DNA of 35,831 nucleotides from the NCBI GenBank assembly GCA_938011245.1, contig CALLUJ010000038.1, positions 1 to 35,831 on the forward strand, read 5' to 3'. The notes below the pieces were generated by a model. It ran no database searches. It had not been told where the DNA came from and saw only the letters and a list, made by a program, of their open reading frames with translations. Below, one piece after another: positions 16,649-25,969 of the stretch. The translations under genes were made by a program, and so were the position numbers. This DNA comes from an uncultured Aquimarina sp. GTDB taxonomy: Bacteria; Bacteroidota; Bacteroidia; Flavobacteriales; Flavobacteriaceae. Positions within the stretch are counted from its first letter, which is position 1. Each line of letters begins with the position of its first letter.

Positions 16649-17068
16649 ATGAAGAAAAAACAAATTAAAAAAGGACGAAAACCCAAAGAAAAACCTTTGG
16701 TGTATCGCCATGTATTTCGATTAAATGCCGAAGAAAATGCACAATTTTTAGCGCAATTTGATATCTCAGAAGTACTCACCAAAGCCGAATTTATACGCGC
16801 TATTCTATTTGAAAGGGAAATTAAAGTGCTAAAGGTTGATAAATCTACTCACGATTTTTATATAAAACTCACTGCTTTCTATAGTCAGTTTAGAGCTATT
16901 GGGGTGAATTACAACCAAGTTGTGAAGGCATTACACACCAATTTTACTAAAAAAAGAGCACAGTTTTTACTCTTAAAACTAGAAAAACATACCGTAGCAC
17001 TCATTGCTATTCTTGAAAATATCACTGATTTAATCCAAAAATTTGAAGAACAATGGTTGCGAAAATAG
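16649..17068 (+). CDS. mobA: MobA, relaxosome accessory protein
   Basis: A 139-residue protein with a basic start (KKKQIKKGRKPKEKP), a ribbon-helix-helix-like N-terminal segment (YRHVFRLNAEENAQFL) and a helical C-terminal region with FRAIGVNYNQVVKAL. That last motif is characteristic of MobC/MbpA-type accessory proteins that bind oriT and help the relaxase. It overlaps the relaxase gene by 16 bp in another frame. It follows the candidate oriT directly and is transcribed away from it. Confidence 0.85.
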   Translation: MKKKQIKKGRKPKEKPLVYRHVFRLNAEENAQFLAQFDISEVLTKAEFIRAILFEREIKVLKVDKSTHDFYIKLTAFYSQFRAIGVNYNQVVKALHTNFTKKRAQFLLLKLEKHTVALIAILENITDLIQKFEEQWLRK

Positions 17069-18306
17069 AACGAGGAAATCACTTAAAAGGAGTATTGATT
17101 TACAACTACGAAAAGGTAACTCAAGATCAAGGGAATATTTTGCATTGGCATAAAATGATGGAATCCATAACAGGAGAATTTACCATTCCATTGCTAGAGC
17201 GTTCTTTTGAACCTTATCTCATTGCAAACAACCGTACCGAAAAACCGATACTACATATCTCCTTAAATCCAAATCCTAAAGATGCCGTTTCAGACGAAAC
17301 TTTTAGTGCCTTGGCTGAAAACTATATGCAGGAAATGGGATATGGAGAGCAACCTTTTGTGGTCTTTAAGCATACGGATACTGAGCGTGCTCATATTCAT
17401 ATTGTTTCGGTTTGTGTAGATGAATATGGGAAACGTATTTCAGATAGTTTTGAAAAAGTACGCTCTATGAAAGTATGCCGAAAATTAGAGAAACAATTTC
17501 AACTTACCTCAGCAATTGGCACAACAGAAAAAAAGGATATTCCATTACAAAAGGTAAATGCGAAACAAAACAATTTAAAACAACAAGTTGGCTCAGTACT
17601 CACCTTTGTAAACGAGAATTACCAGTATCAAACACTTGGAGAATACAAAGCACTATTATCTTTTTTTAATATAACTGCACAAGAAGTTAAAGGGATTATT
17701 CACGGAAAAGAAAAACGAGGATTGGTCTATTTTGCTACGAATGATGAAGGCAAAAAAGTAAGTAACCCTTTTAAATCTTCTCGTTTTTGGCAGCCCGTTG
17801 GTTTAGCAGATTTAGATCGGAAATTTAAAAAGTCAAAAGCTTTTATCGATAAACACAAACCTCAAAAACGAGTGCGGAAATTGGTGCGATATGCAATACA
17901 AAAATATCCAAATCAAGATCATTTTAAAAAGTATTTACAAGATCATAAAGTATCCACGTTTGTACGAGAAAATGAGCAGGGTAGAATTTATGGAATCAGT
18001 TTTATAGACCACACTTCTAAAACGGTATTGAATGGTTCTCGTTTAGGCAAAGACTTGTCCGCAAATGTATTTCATCGCCTTTGGAACGAAGCAGAAGTAC
18101 CAATTTCAATTCCTGTTAAAGAGAACTCAAAAGAACACTACACAGCACATATAGAAAACGAACCAATAGTAAAAGAAGAAGACTTTTCTAATGTAAACAT
18201 TATGGAAGCTTTAGGAGGTCTGTTGCCTATGGATATACCTGAAGAAAATGACACGAAGAACTTAAAGAAAAAACGTAAAAATAAAAGAGATGCAAAACGA
18301 AGATGA
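17053..18306 (+). CDS. mobB: MobB, relaxase/mobilization nuclease
   Basis: A 417-residue relaxase. The metal-binding histidine motif HTDTERAHIHIV (His107, His114, His116) is intact, and the candidate nicking tyrosines are Y17/Y19 in GVLIYNYE near the N-terminus. This fits the MOBP-like relaxase/mobilization nuclease family (PF03432 type) that nicks oriT, stays attached to the 5' end and pilots the strand through the coupling protein. The C-terminus is basic and low in complexity (KNLKKKRKNKRDAKRR). It overlaps mobA upstream and mobC downstream by 16-17 bp, which indicates translational coupling. Confidence 0.92.
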   Translation: MVAKIERGNHLKGVLIYNYEKVTQDQGNILHWHKMMESITGEFTIPLLERSFEPYLIANNRTEKPILHISLNPNPKDAVSDETFSALAENYMQEMGYGEQPFVVFKHTDTERAHIHIVSVCVDEYGKRISDSFEKVRSMKVCRKLEKQFQLTSAIGTTEKKDIPLQKVNAKQNNLKQQVGSVLTFVNENYQYQTLGEYKALLSFFNITAQEVKGIIHGKEKRGLVYFATNDEGKKVSNPFKSSRFWQPVGLADLDRKFKKSKAFIDKHKPQKRVRKLVRYAIQKYPNQDHFKKYLQDHKVSTFVRENEQGRIYGISFIDHTSKTVLNGSRLGKDLSANVFHRLWNEAEVPISIPVKENSKEHYTAHIENEPIVKEEDFSNVNIMEALGGLLPMDIPEENDTKNLKKKRKNKRDAKRR

Positions 18307-20293
18307 TATTAGAGGACTAGCCAAAACAATGGAATTTATGCGAGCAATTAGTATTTTGTTTGTTATTATACACTGTTACTGGTATTGCTACGAAACATTT
18401 AAACAATGGGAATTTACAATTACCACTGTAGATAAAATTTTATGGAACTTTCAACGAGATACAGGGCTGTTTTCGTCTTTGCTATACACAAAGCTATTTG
18501 CCCTTGTTTTTCTTAGTTTATCTTGCTTAGGAACAAAAGGTATTAAGGAAGAAAAAATTACGTGGAATAAAATTAGCATTGCACTTGTAATAGGTATTGT
18601 ATTCTTCTTTCTCAATTTTTGGTTGCTAAATGTTTCATTATCGAAACTGCAAATTGCCATTTTATACATAACTACATTATCTATAGGATATATTGGTTTA
18701 CTAATGGCAGGTGTTTGGATGAGTAGGTTGTTTAAAAACAACTTAATGGATGATGTTTTTAATCTAGAAAATGAGAGCTTTATGCAAGAAACACGTTTGT
18801 TAGAAAATGAATATTCCATTAATTTACCTACTAGATTTTACTACCAAAAGAAATGGAATGACGGTTGGATTAATATTGTAAATCCGTTTAGAGCAACTAT
18901 TGTATTGGGTACTCCTGGTTCTGGTAAATCATTTGCTGTAATAAATAACTATATCCGACAGCAAATTGAAAAAGGTTTTTCTATGTATATCTATGATTTT
19001 AAGTTCGATGACCTTTCGGTGATTGCTTATAATCACTTGCTAAAACACACAGATAAATATAAAATTCCGCCTAAGTTTTATGTAATTAATTTTGATAACC
19101 CTCGTAAAAGCCACCGCTGTAATCCAATAAATCCTGTTTTTATGACCGATATATCAGATGCGTATGAAAGTGCATATACCATTATGCTAAACTTGAATAA
19201 AACATGGATACAAAAGCAAGGAGATTTCTTTGTAGAGAGTCCCATAATTTTATTGGCTTCTATTATTTGGTACCTTAAAATTTATGATAACGGAAGGTAT
19301 TGTACTTTTCCGCATGCCATTGAATTGCTGAATAAAAAGTATGCTGATGTGTTTACTATTTTGAGAAGTTATACGGAATTAGAAAATTATCTATCCCCAT
19401 TTATTGATGCTTGGGAAGGTGGTGCGCAAGACCAATTACAAGGACAGATTGCAAGTGCTAAAATTCCGTTATCAAGAATGATAAGCCCTGCATTATATTG
19501 GGTAATGACAGGAGATGATTTTTCGTTGGATATTAATAACCCCGAAGCTCCTAAAATATTATGTGTAGGGAATAATCCCGATCGTCAAAACATTTATTCA
19601 GCAGCTTTGGGCTTGTATAATAGTAGAATTGTAAAGCTAATTAATAAAAAAGGGCAATTAAAATCTTCGGTAATTATTGATGAGCTGCCTACTATTTATT
19701 TTAGAGGACTAGATAATTTAATAGCCACAGCTCGTAGTAATAAGGTAGCGGTTTGTTTGGGGTTTCAAGATTATTCTCAGTTAACTAGAGATTATGGAGA
19801 CAAGGAAAGTAAGGTAATTCAAAATACGGTAGGTAATATTTTTAGCGGTCAAGTAGTAGGCGATACAGCTAAAAGTCTATCAGAACGTTTTGGTAAAGTG
19901 TTACAAAAACGACAATCTATGACCATTAACAGGCAAGATAAATCGACTTCTATTTCTACACAACTAGATAGTTTAATTCCGCCAAGTAAAATATCCAACC
20001 TTACACAAGGAATGTTTGTCGGTTCTGTTTCCGATAATTTTGACCAACGTATTGAGCAAAAGATTTTTCATTCAGAAATTGTAGTAGATGTAGATAAGGT
20101 GACCGAAGAAACGAAACAATACAAACCGATTCCTGAAATCATTTCCTTTTTAGATGAAAAGGGAAACGATACTATGGAAGATCAGATAAATGATAACTAT
20201 CGACAAATTAAGGCAGATGTAGAAAATATCATTCTATTAGAAATGGAACGTATAGAGAATGATCCTAGTTTAGAGCATTTGATTAAAAAGTAG
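18290..20293 (+). CDS. mobC: MobC, type IV coupling protein (VirD4/TraG family)
   Basis: A 667-residue coupling ATPase that links the relaxase-DNA complex to the secretion channel. The N-terminus carries the YWFCY-type signature (HCYWYCYETF, residues 28-37) typical of Bacteroidetes coupling proteins, with about four membrane segments up to residue ~145. Walker A is GTPGSGKS (207-214) and Walker B is SSVIIDELPT near 457-466, followed by ARSNKVAVCLGFQDYSQL. It overlaps mobB by 17 bp and ends the mob operon. A 240-bp gap follows before the response regulator. Confidence 0.92.
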   Translation: MQNEDDIRGLAKTMEFMRAISILFVIIHCYWYCYETFKQWEFTITTVDKILWNFQRDTGLFSSLLYTKLFALVFLSLSCLGTKGIKEEKITWNKISIALVIGIVFFFLNFWLLNVSLSKLQIAILYITTLSIGYIGLLMAGVWMSRLFKNNLMDDVFNLENESFMQETRLLENEYSINLPTRFYYQKKWNDGWINIVNPFRATIVLGTPGSGKSFAVINNYIRQQIEKGFSMYIYDFKFDDLSVIAYNHLLKHTDKYKIPPKFYVINFDNPRKSHRCNPINPVFMTDISDAYESAYTIMLNLNKTWIQKQGDFFVESPIILLASIIWYLKIYDNGRYCTFPHAIELLNKKYADVFTILRSYTELENYLSPFIDAWEGGAQDQLQGQIASAKIPLSRMISPALYWVMTGDDFSLDINNPEAPKILCVGNNPDRQNIYSAALGLYNSRIVKLINKKGQLKSSVIIDELPTIYFRGLDNLIATARSNKVAVCLGFQDYSQLTRDYGDKESKVIQNTVGNIFSGQVVGDTAKSLSERFGKVLQKRQSMTINRQDKSTSISTQLDSLIPPSKISNLTQGMFVGSVSDNFDQRIEQKIFHSEIVVDVDKVTEETKQYKPIPEIISFLDEKGNDTMEDQINDNYRQIKADVENIILLEMERIENDPSLEHLIKK

Positions 20294-20478
20294 GGGTGAA
20301 ATAGTTTTGGTACAGGTTTACTATGGTTTTATAATTTAATTTTCATAAAATTATTAAACGTATATATGTAGCGTTATTGCTGATAATTTTAATATAAATC
20401 AAGTGTGTTTTTTCTTTAAAAGCAGATAAATATCTTCCTCTAAGGGTTTTGTGTACAAATGTTTTCTTTTCATCAAAG

Positions 20479-20486
20479 TATATTTG
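20479..20486 (+). promoter_or_regulatory. Bacteroidetes-type -7 promoter box for the response regulator
   Basis: TATATTTG matches the Bacteroidetes -7 consensus TAnnTTTG and lies 47 bp before the ATG at 20534. I did not find a well-spaced TTTG element at -33. Confidence 0.5.
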
Positions 20487-20533
20487 TAGCATCAATTAAC
20501 CTCTTAATAAGGCTACATTTTGTAGTATGAAAA

Positions 20534-21160
20534 ATGAAAGTATTTGTAACAGACGACCACGATGCCGTTGTTGAAGGTTTTAAAGTTCTAATTAAATCTT
20601 ATGGATTTGAAATGGTAGGTTTTTCTAAAACTGGTCAAGGATTAATCAACTGGTTAAAAGTAAATACTTGTGATATAGTTATTTTGGATTTATCATTACC
20701 CGATATGTCGGGGATTGAAGTTTTAAAGAAATTGTCAGGTAAAGAAATTCCAAAATTTATTGTAGTATCAGGTACAAGTGATAAAGAACTAATAAAACAA
20801 TCAATAATCCTTGGAGCTAAAGGTTTTGTTTGTAAAGATGAGGTTCATTTAGTTTTAAGAGAGAGTTTAGAAAAAATATTTAGAGGAAGAAAGTATTTTT
20901 CACATTCTGTAATGGATACGCTTATATCTAAACAGTTAGAGGAAGAGAAAATAGTAACTATGGAGAGTATACTTTCTCCTAAAGAAGTTCAAACACTACG
21001 ATTAATGATGAATGATTTTCAGGCTCACCAAATTTGTGAAGAAATGAACATCACAAAAGGAACATTGGGAAAAGTGTATCAAAGAATTAGAAATAAACTA
21101 GATGTTAAGAAAAATATAGGGTTCATAATATTAGCTATTAAACATAAATTTAAGCAATAA
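20534..21160 (+). CDS. LuxR/NarL-type response regulator (orphan)
   Basis: A 208-residue protein. The receiver domain has the acidic pair D7-D8, phosphoacceptor D52 (ILDLSLPDMSG), S79 and K101 (VCKDE). It is followed by a LuxR-type helix-turn-helix at about 147-200 (LSPKEVQTLRLMM... KGTLGKVYQRIRNKL). The receiver residues are intact, so phosphorylation is plausible, but no histidine kinase is encoded in the window. It has its own promoter box and faces the genes for the lipoprotein and exported proteins downstream, which it may control. Two-component regulators govern excision and transfer in CTnDOT (RteA/RteB), so control of the ICE is also possible. Confidence 0.88.
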   Translation: MKVFVTDDHDAVVEGFKVLIKSYGFEMVGFSKTGQGLINWLKVNTCDIVILDLSLPDMSGIEVLKKLSGKEIPKFIVVSGTSDKELIKQSIILGAKGFVCKDEVHLVLRESLEKIFRGRKYFSHSVMDTLISKQLEEEKIVTMESILSPKEVQTLRLMMNDFQAHQICEEMNITKGTLGKVYQRIRNKLDVKKNIGFIILAIKHKFKQ

Positions 21161-21223
21161 TTAGATGGAATTTCTAATGATATAGATGTCGTATATTTAG
21201 TGATTAATCCAAATCACAATATC

Positions 21224-21412
21224 ATGAAAAATCTATTTAAATTTTTACCTATAGTAGTAATGTTAGTAAGCCTTGTTTCTTGTACAAATAATAATGAAAA
21301 ATTAATAACAGAAAATGAGACGATTATTCAAGACGATCAATTCTCAATTGATAAAAGAGATGTCAATGCCCCAGACTCAGGAACAACAGTTCCAGACTTG
21401 GAAGAAGAGTAG
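21224..21412 (+). CDS. Small predicted lipoprotein
   Basis: 62 residues from ATG 21224 (an in-frame GTG lies at 21200, but the signal peptide starts properly at MKNLFKFLP). The signal peptide ends in the lipobox LVSC, with Cys20 as the lipidated residue. The mature part is about 43 residues, acidic, and ends PDLEEE. It is unrecognised. It lies 63 bp downstream of the response regulator gene, and its 3' end overlaps the next ORF in another frame. Confidence 0.7.
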   Translation: MKNLFKFLPIVVMLVSLVSCTNNNEKLITENETIIQDDQFSIDKRDVNAPDSGTTVPDLEEE

Positions 21413-22070
21413 AAATATATTCGTATACATAATTTTAGGACTGTTTATAACCTCTATGTTTTTCGCTTTTGAATTTTTTGAAAAAGAAAGCAAGTGGACT
21501 GTTATAAGTAAAAATCAAGCAATTTTAGACAAAAAAGAAAATTCTAAAGAGCTAAATAAAATTAAAGATTACGTAAAAGAAAATAACCCTGAAATGTTCG
21601 CCCAGTATATCAAAATCAATAATAAATTAAAAAACTCTAAGAAGGAATACAATGAAGCTGTAAAAAATGATAAATTTCTTGGATTCAATAGTTTTAAGAT
21701 ATTTGCATATCAGTTTTTCCCAACACTTCTTTTCTTTTTTTATGTAATTTATCACTTTTATGTTAACATAAAAAGAAGAAAGAATAATATTGGAGCTAAA
21801 TTAATACACTTTGTTTTTATCCTGTTTTCAATTGTTAAACTATATTGGATTTTTCAAAGTTCTTTTGATTTAAGTAAATCTGAATATTATCTATATTCAC
21901 TAATTTCAACTATTGCTATATCATATGCAGTATGGTTGTTTCATTTAAAAGAGCTAAATTGGTATAAACGAGTTAAAAACAAATTAATTAAAGTCTCTGT
22001 TTATAGTCTACATTATGTAGAGGAAAACAAAAAAGAAAAAATGGCTCAAATAATAGAGGAACCCATTTAA
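21366..22070 (+). CDS. Predicted membrane protein with four transmembrane segments
   Basis: About 234 residues from ATG 21366. The open frame extends up to ATG 21315, and 21360 is another option, so the start is uncertain. The C-terminal ~216 residues lie clear of the lipoprotein gene. Segments are NIFVYIILGLFITSMFFAF, then a charged lysine-rich region of ~80 residues, then FFPTLLFFFYVIYHFYV, LIHFVFILFSIVKLYWIF and YYLYSLISTIAISYAVWLF. Every usable start lies inside the lipoprotein gene, so translation may depend on ribosomes arriving from it. No family recognised. Confidence 0.65.
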   Translation: MPQTQEQQFQTWKKSRNIFVYIILGLFITSMFFAFEFFEKESKWTVISKNQAILDKKENSKELNKIKDYVKENNPEMFAQYIKINNKLKNSKKEYNEAVKNDKFLGFNSFKIFAYQFFPTLLFFFYVIYHFYVNIKRRKNNIGAKLIHFVFILFSIVKLYWIFQSSFDLSKSEYYLYSLISTIAISYAVWLFHLKELNWYKRVKNKLIKVSVYSLHYVEENKKEKMAQIIEEPI

Positions 22071-22399
22071 GTAAAGTTATCTGAAAAGAAACTAAGACGC
22101 TTTTTTTCTTTAAAAATATAAATGAAGAACATCGATAATTATTGTAATTATTGATGAATGATCTCACCTATTTATTTTCGAAAGTACAATAATTTAATGT
22201 TTATAGATTAGTATGGTTTTACCATACTTAAAGTAAGGCAAAACCATACCTATTTAAAATAGGATTAAAATAATTTTGACAATTAAAATAACACCTGTCT
22301 TTATTTAAAACTTTTCTTTTCCAAATTACAAGTTAGGTTTTAAAACTAAAGATTCACCAAAAGCAGGCATATATATAATTAACTAAAAATAAAATTCAA
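22071..22399. promoter_or_regulatory. Intergenic region with alternative hairpins / operator-like repeats
   Basis: GTATGGT-TTT-ACCATAC (22211-22227) is a perfect 7-bp inverted repeat. The left arm GTATGGTTTT (22211-22220) also pairs perfectly over 10 bp with AAAACCATAC (22240-22249), so two exclusive hairpins are possible. Three ACCATAC words in 40 bp could equally be operator half-sites. It lies about 150 bp before the Sel1-repeat gene. No T-run follows, so a terminator is unlikely. Confidence 0.45.
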
Positions 22400-23830
22400 A
22401 TGAAAAATTTTCGTTTGCTATGGATTGCATTATGCGTATCCATATCCATTGTTCATGCACAAGAAACAGATTGCGATTTTAATTTTCGCGAAGCACTTTT
22501 TTACTTAAAAGTAGATGCTAATTTTGCTAAAGACTCTCTTAAATCAGTCCGATTATTAGAACCCTGTGTAGAAAAAGGCTTCGACAAAGCACAAATTTTA
22601 ATGGGAAGGTTATACCAAGCCCAGAAAACAAAAGAAGGAGATAAAAAAGCCTTTGATTTATTTAAAAAAGCAGCCCAACAAAGTAATGCTGTGGCAATGG
22701 CAGATTTAGGTGTTTTATATAAATATGGTAGAGGTTGTAAACTCAATTTTAACAAAGCCAGAAAGTGGTTTAAAAAAAGTGCCGAATTAGGAAATAATAA
22801 AGCGGCTTATAGTTTAGGATACCTGTATTTAAAAGGATTTGGAAGTATTGAACAGGATTATACAAAAGCTGTAAAATGGTTTAAACAAAGTAACTACAAA
22901 ATGGCTAAATACTGGTTAGGTGTCTGTTATTTAAAAGGTTATGGAGTTACGAAAGATTCACAAAAGGCTAGTGGATTGTTAGGTAAGGATTTTATTGCTA
23001 GTAACTTAAATACTAGTACTAATGAGAATACAAATCCTACTACAAAAATAGAAACAAGCGCTTTAGTTACTTCAGAAAGCATAGCAGAACCTAACAATAC
23101 GAAAGAAAAAATTACACAGGATTTTTTATTAGGAAACTGGAAAGGGACTTTATTAAAATTAGATTGGTCTAAAAAGCAGATTGAAGCTAAAAAAGAGATC
23201 AGTATCGGTTTTCAATTAGATTCTTTAACTGGTACTTTAAAATCAATATTAAGTATTGATAAGGATGTAATTAAAGATGATGTTTTGAAAATTGATAACT
23301 CCATTTATTTTGAAAACACGAGTGTATTATTACCTCACGATTCTTATAAAGAAACTATTCCTAATACATTAAGCTATGAAATACTTTCAAGTGATTTAAA
23401 CGTTAAAACAGTAAATGGAATTACTTACTTGGTTGCCAATATAGAAAGTTATATTAAAAATTGGAATGAAGCAGGTATGCCTTTACGTTTGGTTTTAAAG
23501 AAAAAAGAAACCTTTAATAATACCGATGAAGAACTTTCAGACGATGCCTTAATTGCCTTATCAGAGCAAGCAAATAATTTTATAAAACTCTATCCAAATC
23601 CTTTTAAAGAAGATTTAATTATTTCCTATTCCCTTAAAGAACAAGCTACTGTGAAGGTCCTGTTAAGCGATTTACAAGGGGGTATAAAAACAGTTTTAGA
23701 AAATAATAAAACACAAGAAAAAGGAGATTATAGGTATTTCTTAGATGGAACTCATTTGAAAAAAGGGGCATACGTAGTAAGCGTATTTGTAAACAACGAG
23801 AGAAAGACAAGAGTAATTATAAAAAAATAA
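22400..23830 (+). CDS. Sel1-repeat protein with T9SS C-terminal sorting domain
   Basis: A 476-residue protein with a signal peptide ending VHAQ (about residue 21). Three to four Sel1-like repeats follow (about 60-195), with motifs such as AMADLGVLYKYGRG, AFDLFKKAA and AAYSLGYLYLKGFG. A linker and a beta-rich middle domain (about 240-375) come next. The end is a type A sorting domain (about 395-476: LYPNPFKEDLIISY, then KKGAYVVSVFVNNERKTRVIIKK), the signal for type IX secretion. It should be exported across the outer membrane and anchored or released. Sel1 repeats bind proteins, so an adhesion or interaction role is likely. It is followed 6 bp later by another secreted protein gene, so the two probably act together. 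Confidence 0.85.
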   Translation: MKNFRLLWIALCVSISIVHAQETDCDFNFREALFYLKVDANFAKDSLKSVRLLEPCVEKGFDKAQILMGRLYQAQKTKEGDKKAFDLFKKAAQQSNAVAMADLGVLYKYGRGCKLNFNKARKWFKKSAELGNNKAAYSLGYLYLKGFGSIEQDYTKAVKWFKQSNYKMAKYWLGVCYLKGYGVTKDSQKASGLLGKDFIASNLNTSTNENTNPTTKIETSALVTSESIAEPNNTKEKITQDFLLGNWKGTLLKLDWSKKQIEAKKEISIGFQLDSLTGTLKSILSIDKDVIKDDVLKIDNSIYFENTSVLLPHDSYKETIPNTLSYEILSSDLNVKTVNGITYLVANIESYIKNWNEAGMPLRLVLKKKETFNNTDEELSDDALIALSEQANNFIKLYPNPFKEDLIISYSLKEQATVKVLLSDLQGGIKTVLENNKTQEKGDYRYFLDGTHLKKGAYVVSVFVNNERKTRVIIKK

Positions 23831-23836
23831 GAAGTG

Positions 23837-25969
23837 ATGAAAAAATATATATTAACCTTATGTTTAACATTCTTTTCAGTTTGTTTTACAGTAGCTCATG
23901 CACAAAGAGAAATTGAAGCACCAGATAATGGAGATGAATATATTGATGATGGTTACCCCGGGGATGATTTAGATGAAGACCCAATAAAAGTAGGTGATCT
24001 TCCTAAAGCAAAAACAAAATGTAATAGATCTCGTTGTGAAGGGCACGAAAATATTTCTTTTAGTTTTAATAATACTCCTCATGCTTTAAGAATGGAGGCG
24101 CTTGTAAATTCTATAGAAAGAAAAGGATTAAGTGATTGGTTGTTTATTCAAGAATCTATTATAAAAAAAGAATTAGATGGGCGTAATAGGCATGTAAGTA
24201 GTACTTATGAATTTGCAAGAAACGAATATTTTGCAAATTTTGAAAAAGATATTGCTAACAGAAATATACCTATTTTAAGTAGTGGACGTAATAGAGTTAT
24301 TAATGATGCTAAACATAAACGAACTCCTTTTTATAAGAATATAAAGCTTTTAAGAGCAAGATTCCAAGAGATTAAGCAAGGAAATATAAATAGATCTTTA
24401 TATGCTACTAAAACATATAATAACAGACCTATGAGTTATTATAAAACAGAAAGTAGTATTAATTCAATTCTTAATTCAGAGCTTAATAAATTTTACGCAA
24501 ATGAAGTCAAAATAAACGAAGATTTATTGATTAGAGATCAATTAGGCGAAATGTTAAAATCAATACGAGCTGTTAATTCGTTAGGAGTTACAGATAATAT
24601 ATTAAAGGTGCTTAAAAATAAACAAATAGGTTATTATAATGATTTTAATAGGTGGCATCAAATAAGCTTAATGCAAAGGTATTTAAGTGGTGTGAAAAAA
24701 GGGAATAACTCAGGTAATATATGGCCTAAAGAATTTGGTACTAATGATTATTTATTAGCCTATGCTAAAGCACATAGAAAAAAGGATATCAATATATTTC
24801 ATAAAGATTATTGGAAAGTAATTTTAAAAAGAGATTACAGAAATAATCCTTTAAAATCGATAGATGCAATAAATAAATACATAAGGTTAAGAGAAGCAGA
24901 ACTAGCTAGATTATTAAATAGCACTCCTATTAATGTAAATTCGGCTGTAGATTTTTTAGTTTCTGAATTAAGTATTATTAATGCAAGTGGCTTAAAATGG
25001 TTAAATAACAACCCTGAAAAAGCTATTGAAATGCAAAGTTTATTAAATTTAACACGAATAGACCCGAACCCAAATGTTTTTAATTCTACAAAGAGAAACT
25101 TAACAGTTAGAATATTAGAAAACGGAACAGTAGAAGAAATGATTACTAAATTAAAATTAGACTCTTACAGAAGTATATTATATAACTATGAAGAAGAAGC
25201 TTACAAATTAAGAGTTTTTGCGTACCAAAATTCTCCGGGAGGAATAATAAAAGGGGAGGCATTAGCTTTTATTAAAGAAGCACTAGAGGCTATTAAAAAT
25301 AGAGGGGAAGTAAATATTGAAGATCGAATTTTTAATTTTTTAGAAGGTAAAGCTTTATGTGTATATAATAAGCTTAAAAATTTGAACCTTTTTAAATCAA
25401 CAATTAATCAATTTGAGCAAGGGAATGATTATAATTTACATTTAATAGAAGATTATACTAAATGTAGAGTAACAGATGAAGCATGTACTAATGCTAGTGA
25501 TTTTAAAAATGGAAATATAACAATTTATTTTCGTGGAACAGGTAATAATAACTTAGAGTTTGCATCTACAATACTACATGAGGGAATTCATGCTGAGATC
25601 TTTAGATATGTAGATAGATATAAAAAAGGTTTAGATCCAATAAAAAAGAAAGAGTTACTGGATTATTATTTTGATTATAAATCACAAAATGACCCCACTA
25701 TTGCCACTTCTGAAGCTCAACATCAATATATGGCAGATAGATTTGTAAAACCAATAGCAAGAGCTATAAGAAAATTAGATAATAATAAATATCCTCTAAA
25801 ATTCTATATGGGATATGGTTGGGATGGATTAAGGTCTTATGGTTACGATAATTATAGAAATGATAATGGTCAATATATAACCTTAGATAAAAGCACAAGT
25901 TCTGAATATTACCGAAATCAAAAAATAGTTAACGATAATAGCGAATTTAACAATAAAGAATGTCAATAA
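23837..25969 (+). CDS. Secreted protein with an HExxH zinc-metallopeptidase-like site
   Basis: 710 residues from ATG 23837; a GTG at 23834 is in frame but the ATG begins a clean signal peptide, cut after AHAQ near residue 23. A long charged, mostly helical central region follows. Near residue 580 is FASTILHEGIHAEIFRYVD, an HExxH (HEGIH) zinc-binding helix. EAQHQYMADRFVKPIARAI lies some 40 residues later and might supply the third ligand. Similar zincin helices occur in Bacteroidetes toxins and secreted peptidases, so a protease-type effector is plausible. No sorting domain is seen at the C-terminus (ends NNKECQ). The stop overlaps the next start (TAATG), which suggests that the downstream lipoprotein is a partner, perhaps protective. 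Confidence 0.65.
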   Translation: MKKYILTLCLTFFSVCFTVAHAQREIEAPDNGDEYIDDGYPGDDLDEDPIKVGDLPKAKTKCNRSRCEGHENISFSFNNTPHALRMEALVNSIERKGLSDWLFIQESIIKKELDGRNRHVSSTYEFARNEYFANFEKDIANRNIPILSSGRNRVINDAKHKRTPFYKNIKLLRARFQEIKQGNINRSLYATKTYNNRPMSYYKTESSINSILNSELNKFYANEVKINEDLLIRDQLGEMLKSIRAVNSLGVTDNILKVLKNKQIGYYNDFNRWHQISLMQRYLSGVKKGNNSGNIWPKEFGTNDYLLAYAKAHRKKDINIFHKDYWKVILKRDYRNNPLKSIDAINKYIRLREAELARLLNSTPINVNSAVDFLVSELSIINASGLKWLNNNPEKAIEMQSLLNLTRIDPNPNVFNSTKRNLTVRILENGTVEEMITKLKLDSYRSILYNYEEEAYKLRVFAYQNSPGGIIKGEALAFIKEALEAIKNRGEVNIEDRIFNFLEGKALCVYNKLKNLNLFKSTINQFEQGNDYNLHLIEDYTKCRVTDEACTNASDFKNGNITIYFRGTGNNNLEFASTILHEGIHAEIFRYVDRYKKGLDPIKKKELLDYYFDYKSQNDPTIATSEAQHQYMADRFVKPIARAIRKLDNNKYPLKFYMGYGWDGLRSYGYDNYRNDNGQYITLDKSTSSEYYRNQKIVNDNSEFNNKECQ

